Source: Candidatus Leptofilum proximum (GTDB taxonomy: Bacteria; Chloroflexota; Anaerolineae; Promineifilales; Promineifilaceae). From it: DNA of 64,000 bases. Both the position numbers and the translations under genes were made by a program. Positions within the stretch are counted from its first letter, which is position 1, and the number at the start of each line of letters is the position of its first letter. The stretch spans positions 1,550,001-1,614,000 of the forward strand of contig JADJXK010000002.1 of NCBI GenBank assembly GCA_016710325.1. Reading direction: 5' to 3'. The notes under the pieces were generated by a model. It worked only from the letters and a program-made list of their open reading frames with translations, was not told where the DNA came from and made no database searches. Positions 25,150 to 33,154 of the stretch are shown here, piece after piece.

Positions 25150-27024
25150 CTACGCCAGATGCGCCTTCACCGCTTCCGCCACCTCCACCGGAATCCCGGG
25201 CACGGAAGCAATTTCCTCCATCGTCGCCTTGCGCAAATCGTCCAGCGAGCCAAAATGCGACAGCAGCTGCTTGCGCCGCTTGGGGCCAACCCCCGGCACG
25301 CTGTCCAAAATGGAGGCTACCCCCGCCTTGGCCCGCCGCTTGCGGTGACCTGTGTTGGCAAACCGGTGCGCCTCATCGCGCACCCGCTGCACCAGGTACA
25401 GCGCCTCCGAGCGGCGCGGCAGCATGATGGAGGCGGACTTCCCCGGCACAAACAGCTCTTCTTCCTGCTTGGCCAGGCCGGTCACCGGCACCTCGTTTTC
25501 CAGGCCAAATTCGCGCAAAACGTCCATGGCCATCGCCAGCTGCCCCTTGCCACCATCCACAATCAGCAAATCGGGCAGCAGCGACCACGCCGTCTCTTTT
25601 TTCTGCTGGCCGATCAGGCTGGGATCGTGCAGCTCGCCCGCCAGCGATTCTTTGTAGCGCTCAAAACGGCGCGTCAGCACTTCTTTCATGGCGCCGTAGT
25701 CATCGTTGCCCACCGTCATCACGTTGAAGCGGCGGTAATCGCTTTTCTTCGGCGCGCCCTGCACAAATACCACCATCGAAGCCACCGTCTGCGCTCCCTG
25801 CGTGTGGCTGATGTCGTAACACTCGATGCGCGCGGGCGGCGTGGGCAAACTCAGCGCTTCCTGGAGTTCGGCCATCGCCGTCACGTGTTTGGAGCGATCG
25901 GCCGCCCACTGCTGGCGAATGGTTTCCAGCGTATCCTCGGCGTTGGTTTTGACCATCTCTACCAGCTCTTTTTTACGGCCACGCGTGGGCACCTGGATGG
26001 TTACCTTGGTGCTGCGTTTGCGGCGTAACCATTCCTCAATCACCATCGCCTCGGCCACCTGATTGGGCAGCAGCACCTCGCGCGGGATGTGGGCCGCATC
26101 GTCGTAGAACTGGGTGATGAAGTCGCTCAGCACCGCTTCGTCGCTCTCGCCTTCGGTGCCCTCCAGCATGAAATATTCCCGGCCAATCAGCTTGCCGTAG
26201 CGGATGAAGAAGATTTGCACGCAGGCATCGCCCTGCTCGCGGGCAAAGGCAATCACGTCCTGGTCGGCATTGGCCGCCGAAATGACCTTTTGCTTGGAGA
26301 CGACCATGTTGATCGCTTTGAGCTGGTCGCGGTAATCGGCCGCTTTTTCAAAGTTCAAATCTTCGGCCGCTTTTTCCATCCTGGCCTGGATCCCCTTGAC
26401 GATGTGTTCCGACTTGCCGCTGAGGAAATCCATCAGCGACTGGATCATGTCGCGGTACTGCTGCTGGTTCACCGCGCCGATGCACGGCCCGTTGCACAGC
26501 TTGATGTCAAAGTAGAGGCAGGCACGCTCATCCTGGCCGTTAATCACCCGGTCGCAGGTGAGGTAGGGGAAGATTTTGCGCAGCATGTCGAGCGTCTGAT
26601 GCACGGCCCACACGGAGGTGTACGGGCCAAAGTAGCGCGAGCCATCGCGGTCCATGCGCCGGGTGACGGTCACCTTGGGGTATGGATCGGCCCAGTGGAC
26701 TTTGATGTATGGGTAGCGTTTGTCATCTTTCAGGCGGACGTTGTACTTGGGGCGGTGCTTCTTGATGAGCGTATTTTCCAGCAGCAGCGCTTCCAGCTCC
26801 GACTCCGTGGTGATAATTTCCAGGTCGGTGATTTCACGGCGCAGGCGCTGGGTTTTGATGGAATCGACGTTGGTGTGGAAATAAGACCGCACCCGGTTGC
26901 GCAGGTTAATCGCCTTGCCCACGTAGATAATCGTGCCGTGTTTATCTTTATGTAAATAAACGCCGGGTTTGGTGGGCAGCTTTTTGAGAAGCTCTTGAAT
27001 GTTTTCGGGAGGTGTGTACGCCAT
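25150..27024 (-). CDS. uvrC: Excinuclease ABC subunit C
   Basis: A 624-residue DNA-repair nuclease that makes the two cuts beside a lesion after UvrAB loading. In order: GIY-YIG nuclease (KPGVYLHKDKHGTIIYVGKA, about 15-35), a UVR motif near 200-235, the RNase H-like C-terminal nuclease (LPTPPARIECYDISHTQG and LLIVDGGKGQL), and tandem helix-hairpin-helix motifs (VPGVGPKRRKQLL and VPGIPVEVAEAV). It is full length. The start at 27024 is preferred over an upstream Met because the family N-terminus begins close to this point. No strong ribosome site is visible. Confidence 0.95.
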   Translation of the reverse strand: MAYTPPENIQELLKKLPTKPGVYLHKDKHGTIIYVGKAINLRNRVRSYFHTNVDSIKTQRLRREITDLEIITTESELEALLLENTLIKKHRPKYNVRLKDDKRYPYIKVHWADPYPKVTVTRRMDRDGSRYFGPYTSVWAVHQTLDMLRKIFPYLTCDRVINGQDERACLYFDIKLCNGPCIGAVNQQQYRDMIQSLMDFLSGKSEHIVKGIQARMEKAAEDLNFEKAADYRDQLKAINMVVSKQKVISAANADQDVIAFAREQGDACVQIFFIRYGKLIGREYFMLEGTEGESDEAVLSDFITQFYDDAAHIPREVLLPNQVAEAMVIEEWLRRKRSTKVTIQVPTRGRKKELVEMVKTNAEDTLETIRQQWAADRSKHVTAMAELQEALSLPTPPARIECYDISHTQGAQTVASMVVFVQGAPKKSDYRRFNVMTVGNDDYGAMKEVLTRRFERYKESLAGELHDPSLIGQQKKETAWSLLPDLLIVDGGKGQLAMAMDVLREFGLENEVPVTGLAKQEEELFVPGKSASIMLPRRSEALYLVQRVRDEAHRFANTGHRKRRAKAGVASILDSVPGVGPKRRKQLLSHFGSLDDLRKATMEEIASVPGIPVEVAEAVKAHLA

Positions 27025-27109
27025 GGCCCAATTATAGCTCATTTGAGCGAATCGCAACTTTTACGGCCGTAAAAGGCACATCCTTCAAAACTCCATGTGC
27101 TCGGCCAAT

Positions 27110-27168
27110 AGGACGCGGATGAACGCGGACGAGTGCGGACTAAAAGTAGCATCTGGCTGTCCGCGTCC
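27110..27168. repeat. Tandem-word inverted repeat, family F (GCGGACGA words)
   Basis: AGGACGCGGATGAACGCGGA on the left and TGTCCGCGTCC on the right can pair. The left arm repeats an (A/G)ACGCGGA word. It lies in the 250-base space between the divergent uvrC and sigma-factor genes, where the rest holds one ACGGCCGT palindrome and no clear promoter. Confidence 0.7.
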
Positions 27169-27276
27169 AAAAATTGCCATCATGCGAAAAACAGCACAAT
27201 CCATTGAAGGTACAATTAGAAATTAAGGGTGAAATCAACTTTGAACACTTTAACCGACGGCCGCATTGTATAGGTG

Positions 27277-27834
27277 ATGAACGTCATGACGATAAATCTC
27301 GATCAGCTGCTGGAGCGCAAGCAGGCCACAGAAGACCAGATTGTGACGTACCTGGTGGCTCACTTCTACGAACCCATTCGCCACCTGGCCCTGTCCATCC
27401 TGCACGATGCCCTGGCCGCCGATGACGTGGCCCAGGAAACGCTGCTCAAAGCCGCCAACCGCATTCACCAGTACCAGCCGCACAGCAACCTGAAGGCGTG
27501 GGTCTACCGCATTGGCATCAACGAGGCACGCGCCCACCTGCGGCGGCAAAAGGCGCGCCAGCGGCTGCAGGGCTGGTTCAAGCGGGAGTCGGAGAGGGAT
27601 ATGGCCGTTCCCTCCCCCGAAACCCTCGCTATCCAAAACGAGCAAGACCAAAAACTGTGGCAGGCGGTGAACCAGCTGCCAGACAAGCACCGGCTGCCCA
27701 TCCTGCTGCGCTACAGCCACAACCTTTCCACGCCGGAAATTGCGGAAGTGCTCGCGCTGCCGCCCGGCACGGTGCGCTCGCGGCTGCATTACGCCCACCA
27801 ACAGCTGCACCATTTATTAACCAACGACAGGTGA
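27277..27834 (+). CDS. ECF-type RNA polymerase sigma factor
   Basis: A 185-residue sigma-70-family factor with only regions 2 and 4. Region 2 includes DDVAQETLLKAANRI and LKAWVYRIGINEARAHLRR. Region 4 includes LPDKHRLPILLRYSHNLSTPEIAEVLALPPGTVRSRLHYA with its helix-turn-helix. GTG 27274, ATG 27277 and ATG 27286 are all possible starts. The anti-sigma gene begins four bases after the stop, so the pair is co-transcribed. It should direct polymerase to stress or envelope genes when released. Confidence 0.92.
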   Translation: MNVMTINLDQLLERKQATEDQIVTYLVAHFYEPIRHLALSILHDALAADDVAQETLLKAANRIHQYQPHSNLKAWVYRIGINEARAHLRRQKARQRLQGWFKRESERDMAVPSPETLAIQNEQDQKLWQAVNQLPDKHRLPILLRYSHNLSTPEIAEVLALPPGTVRSRLHYAHQQLHHLLTNDR

Positions 27835-27838
27835 TGGT

Positions 27839-29446
27839 ATGAATGACAACAAACACGCCCAGGTTCGCGCCTGGCTGGAAAGTGAAGAACCGTTAGACTC
27901 GGCGGTGGGAACGGCCGTGCACACCCACCTACAAACCTGCGCCGACTGCCGCGCCTACGCCGACATGCTCGCCCAGCTCAGGGCAGGCACATGGAACCCG
28001 TACCCGGCCCAGCCGCTGACGCAGGCCGAAGCGCACAAAATTGTGAACCAGATTCGTCCTCACCTCAGGAGAAAAACGATGACGCCTAAAGCAGGCTTTT
28101 TTAACCTGTCATCCGCGTTGGGCCTGGTTGGCCTGATTGCGATTGTGGGTTTGTTTGTTTTGATGATTTCACAGTTGAACCAGACGGCCGTTTCCCCCGC
28201 CACCCCATCTACCCAACCCGAAACAGCCAGCACCACCTGGTACGACGGCTGGGAAACCGGCGTCGCCTTCCAATTCCCCGCCAGCTGGACCATTACCCAA
28301 ATTGATGCGAGGGATAATTCCGTCATTACATTTGTCACGTCGCAGAATGAAATGACCGCACCCTGCGCCCCCTTTTGGAGCTCTGAAACCAACGCCGTAG
28401 CCTGGATTGTACCCTTCGATGAAAACATGCCGCTGACACCACTGGAATTTTTGAACTACTTTATTGAATCAGGGGAACTGACGTATCTGGAAACGCCGCA
28501 GGCTATAACGGTCAACGGCCGTTCCGCCGCCTACGCTCTGGCCGAGATGCCCTGCGCCGACCAATTTAACCAGATTACTGTTATGACGGCCCAAACTGAC
28601 ACACACCACATTTTCTGGGCCACCGGTATGTCTGAGGCCCGAACCGAGTTGGAAGCGATAATCGCCAGCCTCACGCCTGTCGATTACACGGGCTGGCAGC
28701 CGTGGCGGCCCAACGGCTTTTTGTACACCGTCATGGCCCCCACCGGCTGGAACGTCTTTGACAGCAGCAAATCGCTGGAGGTGACGCCCAACCAGCAGCC
28801 CATGTGGAGCTCTTTTGCCGTGCCCGACCAGCCTGCCGACGCGCCGCGCCTCACCATTGCCCACAACCTCAACGCCCAGTTTGGCGAAACGGCGCTGGTC
28901 ATGGTAGAGCGTTATGTCAATCAAATGCAGGCTGATTTGCCCACTTTGCAAGCCGTCGATCCCCCGACAGCGCATCCGGTGGTGCCGGGCGTGGTGACGG
29001 CCGTTTATGCCACAGAGGATACGGCCGTCTTCTTTGGCGCGATTAACTACCCGAGTGATTCCATCACCCTGGACCCAATTGGCGCGACGGCCACCGTGCC
29101 GCTGGACCAGCTGGACAGCTTCCGCCTCACTTTCGAGCGCATCCTGCGCAGCCTGAACGGCACCTACGAGGCCATCCCCGGCGCACCCGTGCGGGATGCA
29201 TTCACGGGCGGCACCGTCTCCGAAATGACGTCTACCCCCACACCGACGCCCTACGATCCGTCCCAACCAACGTCCACCTTCGTCCTACCAGACGATGGCT
29301 CGGTGGTCACACCGACCCCCACAGCCTTCGTCCTGCCGCCAAAAATGACGCCGACACTGACACCCTTCCCACCAACGGCCGTTCCCGGAAATGACAGCCT
29401 GCCCACACCGACACAGATTCCCTTTCCCACGCCAGCCGCGCCCTAA
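27839..29446 (+). CDS. Transmembrane anti-sigma factor with zinc-finger domain and long extracellular part
   Basis: A 535-residue partner of the upstream sigma factor. The cytoplasmic N-terminus has the anti-sigma zinc-finger motif His30-x3-Cys34-x2-Cys37. One membrane helix (about 92-112) follows, then a large extracellular region. That region holds two similar halves of about 150 residues, each with a WYDGWETGVAFQFPASW- or PNGFLYTVMAPTGW-like start. It ends in a Pro/Thr-rich tail (PTPTP, TPTLTPFPP). The extracellular part probably senses a signal that leads to sigma release. Confidence 0.85.
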   Translation: MNDNKHAQVRAWLESEEPLDSAVGTAVHTHLQTCADCRAYADMLAQLRAGTWNPYPAQPLTQAEAHKIVNQIRPHLRRKTMTPKAGFFNLSSALGLVGLIAIVGLFVLMISQLNQTAVSPATPSTQPETASTTWYDGWETGVAFQFPASWTITQIDARDNSVITFVTSQNEMTAPCAPFWSSETNAVAWIVPFDENMPLTPLEFLNYFIESGELTYLETPQAITVNGRSAAYALAEMPCADQFNQITVMTAQTDTHHIFWATGMSEARTELEAIIASLTPVDYTGWQPWRPNGFLYTVMAPTGWNVFDSSKSLEVTPNQQPMWSSFAVPDQPADAPRLTIAHNLNAQFGETALVMVERYVNQMQADLPTLQAVDPPTAHPVVPGVVTAVYATEDTAVFFGAINYPSDSITLDPIGATATVPLDQLDSFRLTFERILRSLNGTYEAIPGAPVRDAFTGGTVSEMTSTPTPTPYDPSQPTSTFVLPDDGSVVTPTPTAFVLPPKMTPTLTPFPPTAVPGNDSLPTPTQIPFPTPAAP

Positions 29447-29570
29447 CAACCAGATATACAAACAATTGTTAAGATTCACTCGTGCACCGCGGGCCAGTTC
29501 ATGGCAAAATAGCGTCCTGATAAACAGCGCAACCATTCCCACGCGGCACGTGGGCACGAGGAAGAAGAGC

Positions 29571-30887
29571 ATGCCAGATCCCACCATTTACCAACGGCCG
29601 TCCGAACTCTTGCAGCATCTCATCCGCTTCAACACCACCAACCCGCCTGGTAATGAATTGGCCTGCGTGCAGTACCTCAACGACCTGCTGCAAGCCGCTG
29701 GTGTCGAAACGACCATCCTGGCCAAAGAGGAAAATCGCCCCAACCTGATTGCCCGCATCCCCGGCAGCGGCAGCGCTCCGCCCTTGCTCATGCAGGGCCA
29801 CGTGGACGTCGTCACCACCGCCAGCCAGGAATGGCAGCACGACCCGTTTGGCGGCGAGCTGATCGACGGCATGATTTGGGGGCGCGGCGCGCTGGACATG
29901 AAAGGCGGCGTGGCCATGATGGTCGCCGCCTTCCTCAAGGCGCAAATCGAAGGCATCACCCCGCCCGGCGACCTCATCCTCACCATCCTGAGCGACGAGG
30001 AGGCCAGCGGCACAGTCGGCGCTCGCTTTTTGGTCGAGGAGCACCCGGAGCAGTTTGACGGCGTGCAGTTTGCCATCGGCGAATTTGGCGGCTTTACCAT
30101 GCACATGGGCGGGCGCACCTTCTACCCCATCATGGTCGCCGAAAAGCAGCTCTGCTCCCTGGAACTGACCGTGCGCGGCCCCGGCGGGCATGGGTCCAGC
30201 CCCATCCAGGGCGGGGCGATGGCCAAACTGGGGCAGATACTGACCAAACTAGACCAAAACCGCCTGCCGGTGCACATCACCCCCGAGGTGCGGGCGATGT
30301 ACAGCGCCATTGCCGCCAATCTGGCCTTCCCCACCAGCTGGCTGCTGCGCCTGCTGCTCAATCCATCCCTGACCAATGCAATTCTCAAGCTGATGGGCAG
30401 CCAGCGGCAGCAGTTCGACACGCTGCTGCGCCACACCATCAGCCCGACGATTGTGGCGGGCGGCCACAAATTTAACGTGATTCCCAGTGAGGTGAGGTTG
30501 AAGCTGGACGGCCGTCTCCTCCCCGGCTACCAACCGCAGGACCTCATCAACGAGCTGTACACGCTGCTTGGCAGCGAGGTGGAAATCGAGATGTTCCACC
30601 ACGATCCCGGCCCGCCCGCGGCCAACATGGCCCTGTTTGGCACCCTGGCGAGCATCCTGCGCCGCGCCGATCCGGACGGCGTGCCCATCCCGCTGGTGCT
30701 GCCCGCCGTGACCGATGCGCGCCACTTTGCCCGGCTGGGCATCCAGACGTACGGCTTTTTGCCCATGCAGCTGCCGCCGGAGTTCAACTTCAGCGCCACC
30801 ATCCACGCCGCCGACGAGCGCATCCCCGCCGCCGCCCTGGACTTTGGCACCGCCGCCATTTTTGAGCTGCTCACCAGTTTTGGCTAA
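29571..30887 (+). CDS. M20 family metallopeptidase/deacylase
   Basis: A 438-residue zinc hydrolase of the ArgE/DapE/ACY1 group. Metal and catalytic motifs are LLMQGHVDVV (His and Asp), WGRGALDMKGG, ILSDEEASG with the catalytic Glu pair, and a C-terminal His in DARHFARLGIQTYGF. A dimerisation lid (about 190-310) is present. It probably removes an N-acyl group or cuts a dipeptide. The start at 29571 is chosen to fit the family N-terminus; a GAGGAAGAAG purine run precedes it. Confidence 0.9.
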   Translation: MPDPTIYQRPSELLQHLIRFNTTNPPGNELACVQYLNDLLQAAGVETTILAKEENRPNLIARIPGSGSAPPLLMQGHVDVVTTASQEWQHDPFGGELIDGMIWGRGALDMKGGVAMMVAAFLKAQIEGITPPGDLILTILSDEEASGTVGARFLVEEHPEQFDGVQFAIGEFGGFTMHMGGRTFYPIMVAEKQLCSLELTVRGPGGHGSSPIQGGAMAKLGQILTKLDQNRLPVHITPEVRAMYSAIAANLAFPTSWLLRLLLNPSLTNAILKLMGSQRQQFDTLLRHTISPTIVAGGHKFNVIPSEVRLKLDGRLLPGYQPQDLINELYTLLGSEVEIEMFHHDPGPPAANMALFGTLASILRRADPDGVPIPLVLPAVTDARHFARLGIQTYGFLPMQLPPEFNFSATIHAADERIPAAALDFGTAAIFELLTSFG

Positions 30888-30888
30888 G

Positions 30889-31121
30889 TCTCGTTCCACG
30901 CTCGGCGTGGAATGAAGATCCAGACGCTCTGCGTCCCCCACGCGACGCGGAGCGCCGAAGACTGCATTCCCACGCAGTTGCACTTTAAGAAAATAATCAG
31001 GTTATCTGTGTTATTCCCGCGAAGGCGGGAATCCAGTGGGCTCCCGCCTTCGCGGGAGTGACAGGTAAGTTGGTTAGTTGCCCGGTTAATTTTTTAATCT
31101 ATAAGAGCGTGGGAACGAGAG
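30889..31121. repeat. Nested set of inverted repeats between the M20 peptidase gene and pcm
   Basis: The outer arms TCTCGTTCCACGCTC (30889-30903) and GAGCGTGGGAACGAGA (31106-31121) are complementary apart from one extra G. Inside are GCGTGGAATG paired with GCATTCCCACGC, and GCTCTGCGTC paired with GACGCGGAGC. A separate CCCGCGAAGGCGGG/CTCCCGCCTTCGCGGGAG double hairpin lies at 31017-31060. The last resembles repeats known from proteobacteria (dRS3 type). No gene is seen here. Confidence 0.75.
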
Positions 31122-31128
31122 AAAAGTG

Positions 31129-31779
31129 ATGGATTTTGACCAACTGCGTGCGGAGATGGTGACTGAACTCCAGCAGCAAGGCATACGCGACACGGCCGTT
31201 CTGCAAGCCATGAATACCGTGCCCCGCGAGCATTTTGTGCCGGAGGAGTACCAGGAATACGCCTACTACAACGGCCCGATTCCCCTGCCCGCCAAACAAA
31301 CCATCTCCCAACCGTTTGTTGTGGCCCTCATGCTGGCCGCCCTCAAGCTAAAGCCCCACTTCAACCTGCTGGAAGTAGGCACCGGCTCCGGCTATGCGGC
31401 AGCCGTGGCCAGCCTGCTGGTGCGGCAGGTCCACACCGTCGAGCGGCAGGCCCGGCTGGTGCAGTACGCCAAAATCCGGCTTAACCAGGTTGGCTACGCG
31501 AATATCTCCCTGCACCTGGGCGACGGCACCCTGGGCTGGCCCACATCCGCACCTTACGACGCCATCGTCGTGGCGGCAGGCGGCCCAACCGTACCTGCCT
31601 CTTTGCGCAATCAGTTGGCGGTGAACGGCCGTCTCATCATGCCCGTGGGTACGCATAAAAAGCAAAAGCTTCACCTGATCTGGCGCAAGGTGGACGGCCG
31701 TTTCGGCCACAAAGTCCTCACCCCCGTTCGCTTCGTCCCCCTCATTGGCAGCGAAGGCTGGGGGGACGGTGAACGATAA
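31129..31779 (+). CDS. pcm: Protein-L-isoaspartate O-methyltransferase
   Basis: A 216-residue repair enzyme that methylates isoaspartyl residues in aged proteins. Motifs are VPREHFVPEEY at the N-terminus, the substrate loop region LPAKQTISQPFVVALM, motif I LLEVGTGSGYAAAVAS, and VAAGGPTVPASL. Length is normal. ATG 31129 is preferred over the overlapping GTG 31126. Its last codons overlap a tandem-word repeat, and dus follows 45 bases later. Confidence 0.93.
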   Translation: MDFDQLRAEMVTELQQQGIRDTAVLQAMNTVPREHFVPEEYQEYAYYNGPIPLPAKQTISQPFVVALMLAALKLKPHFNLLEVGTGSGYAAAVASLLVRQVHTVERQARLVQYAKIRLNQVGYANISLHLGDGTLGWPTSAPYDAIVVAAGGPTVPASLRNQLAVNGRLIMPVGTHKKQKLHLIWRKVDGRFGHKVLTPVRFVPLIGSEGWGDGER

Positions 31780-31812
31780 AACGATTACCGTTTACGGATT
31801 ACCGATTACCGG
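31764..31812. repeat. Tandem-word inverted repeat, family A, overlapping the end of pcm
   Basis: GGACGGTGAACGATAAAACG and CGATTACCG/TTTACGGATTACCGATTACCGG words form a short imperfect hairpin. The left arm codes for the last residues of pcm, so the repeat has entered the coding sequence and probably set the present stop codon. Confidence 0.65.
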
Positions 31813-31824
31813 TAAAATCCCCGC

Positions 31825-32859
31825 ATGACCAACCCCACTCCCACCTTCCACATTCGCGACCTGTCCATCTACGGCGATACCGTCCTCTCGCCGATGGCGA
31901 CGTACTCCGACGTGCCGTTCCGGGCCATCTGCCGCCACTTTGGTGCGGCCTTGCACTACACCGAGTTTGTGCCCACCGAAGCGCTGATTGGCGATCCCAA
32001 CCCGCTGTGGCGGCGGCTGGATGTGCATCCGGCGGGCGAACACCCGATGGTGTTTCAGATTTTTGGCGGCGATGCCCGGCAGATTTTGTTCGCCGCCCAG
32101 CGCATCGAGGCGTGGGGCGCGGACATCATCGACATCAACATGGGCTGTTCTGTGCCCAAAGTGAGCGAAAAAGGGGCGGGTGTGGGCATGATGTGCCAGC
32201 CCAAGCTGGTGGCGGAGACGTTTCATCTGCTCACCAGCCATCTGCGTGTGCCCGTTACCGGCAAGCTGCGCCTGGGCTGGGACGAAACCAGCCAAAACTA
32301 CCTGGAGATTGCCCAAATCATGGTGGATAACGGCGCGGCGCTGGTGGCGCTGCACGGCCGTACCCGCAGCCAAAAATATCGCGACCAGGCGGATTGGGAG
32401 GCTATAGCCAAACTCAAACAGTCAGTCCCCGTCCCGGTGCTGGGCAACGGCGATGTACACACCGTGGCCGACATCGACCGGCTCAAGGCATACACTGACT
32501 GTGATGGGGTGATGATTGGCCGGGCCGCCCTGGGCAATCCGTGGCTGCTGGCGCGGATCGATCGGGAGCAGCTGACGTTTGCGGAAATTACGGCCGTTCT
32601 CCGCCACCATCTCCACGAAGCGATCGCCTACTATGGCCCAACCGACGGCCTGCAAAACATCAACCGCCACCTGAAGAAATATCTCTCGGGCCTGGCGCTT
32701 AAACCGTTTTTGCCTGCGTTTCAGGCGGTGCAAAGCGTGTCTGGCTTTGAAGATTTATTAGGTGAGATGGAAACGGCCGTCCCCCCTCACCTCACCATCG
32801 CTGACCTGCGCCAAATCCCTCACTTGCCCTCCCCCACACATTTACAGGCGAAGGTTTAG
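31825..32859 (+). CDS. dus: tRNA-dihydrouridine synthase
   Basis: A 344-residue FMN enzyme that reduces uridine in tRNA. The TIM-barrel landmarks are VLSPMATYSDVPFR at the N-terminus, DINMGCSVPKV with the catalytic Cys, GKLRLGWD, LHGRTRSQKY and PVLGNGDV, then GVMIGRAALGNPW. A helical C-terminal domain follows. It is intact. It probably shares a transcript with pcm. The specific uridine position cannot be assigned by eye. Confidence 0.93.
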   Translation: MTNPTPTFHIRDLSIYGDTVLSPMATYSDVPFRAICRHFGAALHYTEFVPTEALIGDPNPLWRRLDVHPAGEHPMVFQIFGGDARQILFAAQRIEAWGADIIDINMGCSVPKVSEKGAGVGMMCQPKLVAETFHLLTSHLRVPVTGKLRLGWDETSQNYLEIAQIMVDNGAALVALHGRTRSQKYRDQADWEAIAKLKQSVPVPVLGNGDVHTVADIDRLKAYTDCDGVMIGRAALGNPWLLARIDREQLTFAEITAVLRHHLHEAIAYYGPTDGLQNINRHLKKYLSGLALKPFLPAFQAVQSVSGFEDLLGEMETAVPPHLTIADLRQIPHLPSPTHLQAKV

Positions 32860-33072
32860 CCTCTGGGTTGAGGAGAAACGCTCTTGCTATTTTTCCCGCT
32901 TTGCTTCAGAATAAGGTGGCAACACCTACTACAAGTCCATAGAGCTCTGCTAAATCTTGATACAACACATGTATTCATCTGCTGAATATCCAAAATTAAC
33001 TGTCACACTCCACGCAGTATTCAGCAACCGCGATTTTGGTTGCCTGGCTGCCACTTGAACCCTTGTTTCCTA
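32860..33072. other. Intergenic stretch without a recognised gene
   Basis: About 210 bases of mixed composition between dus and a terminator. I see no convincing coding frame, repeat or tRNA. Since it ends in a strong terminator before a new promoter, it could hold the 3' UTR of dus or a small RNA. Confidence 0.4.
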
Positions 33073-33103
33073 AATGCGCCACAAAAGCTGGCGCATTTTT
33101 TTG
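33073..33103 (+). terminator. Intrinsic terminator upstream of the secreted-protein gene
   Basis: ATGCGCCA (33074-33081) pairs with TGGCGCAT (33089-33096) over a seven-base loop, followed by a run of T. Confidence 0.88.
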
Positions 33104-33130
33104 TTGGTTCTAACCACAAAACCCTATAAT
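33101..33130 (+). promoter_or_regulatory. Predicted promoter of the secreted-protein gene
   Basis: TTGTTG (33101-33106) and TATAAT (33125-33130) are separated by 18 bases. The -35 element overlaps the T-run of the preceding terminator. A GAAGGAGA ribosome site lies at 33138-33145, before the ATG at 33155. Confidence 0.6.
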
Positions 33131-33154
33131 TTTTTCTTGAAGGAGAAAGTACAC

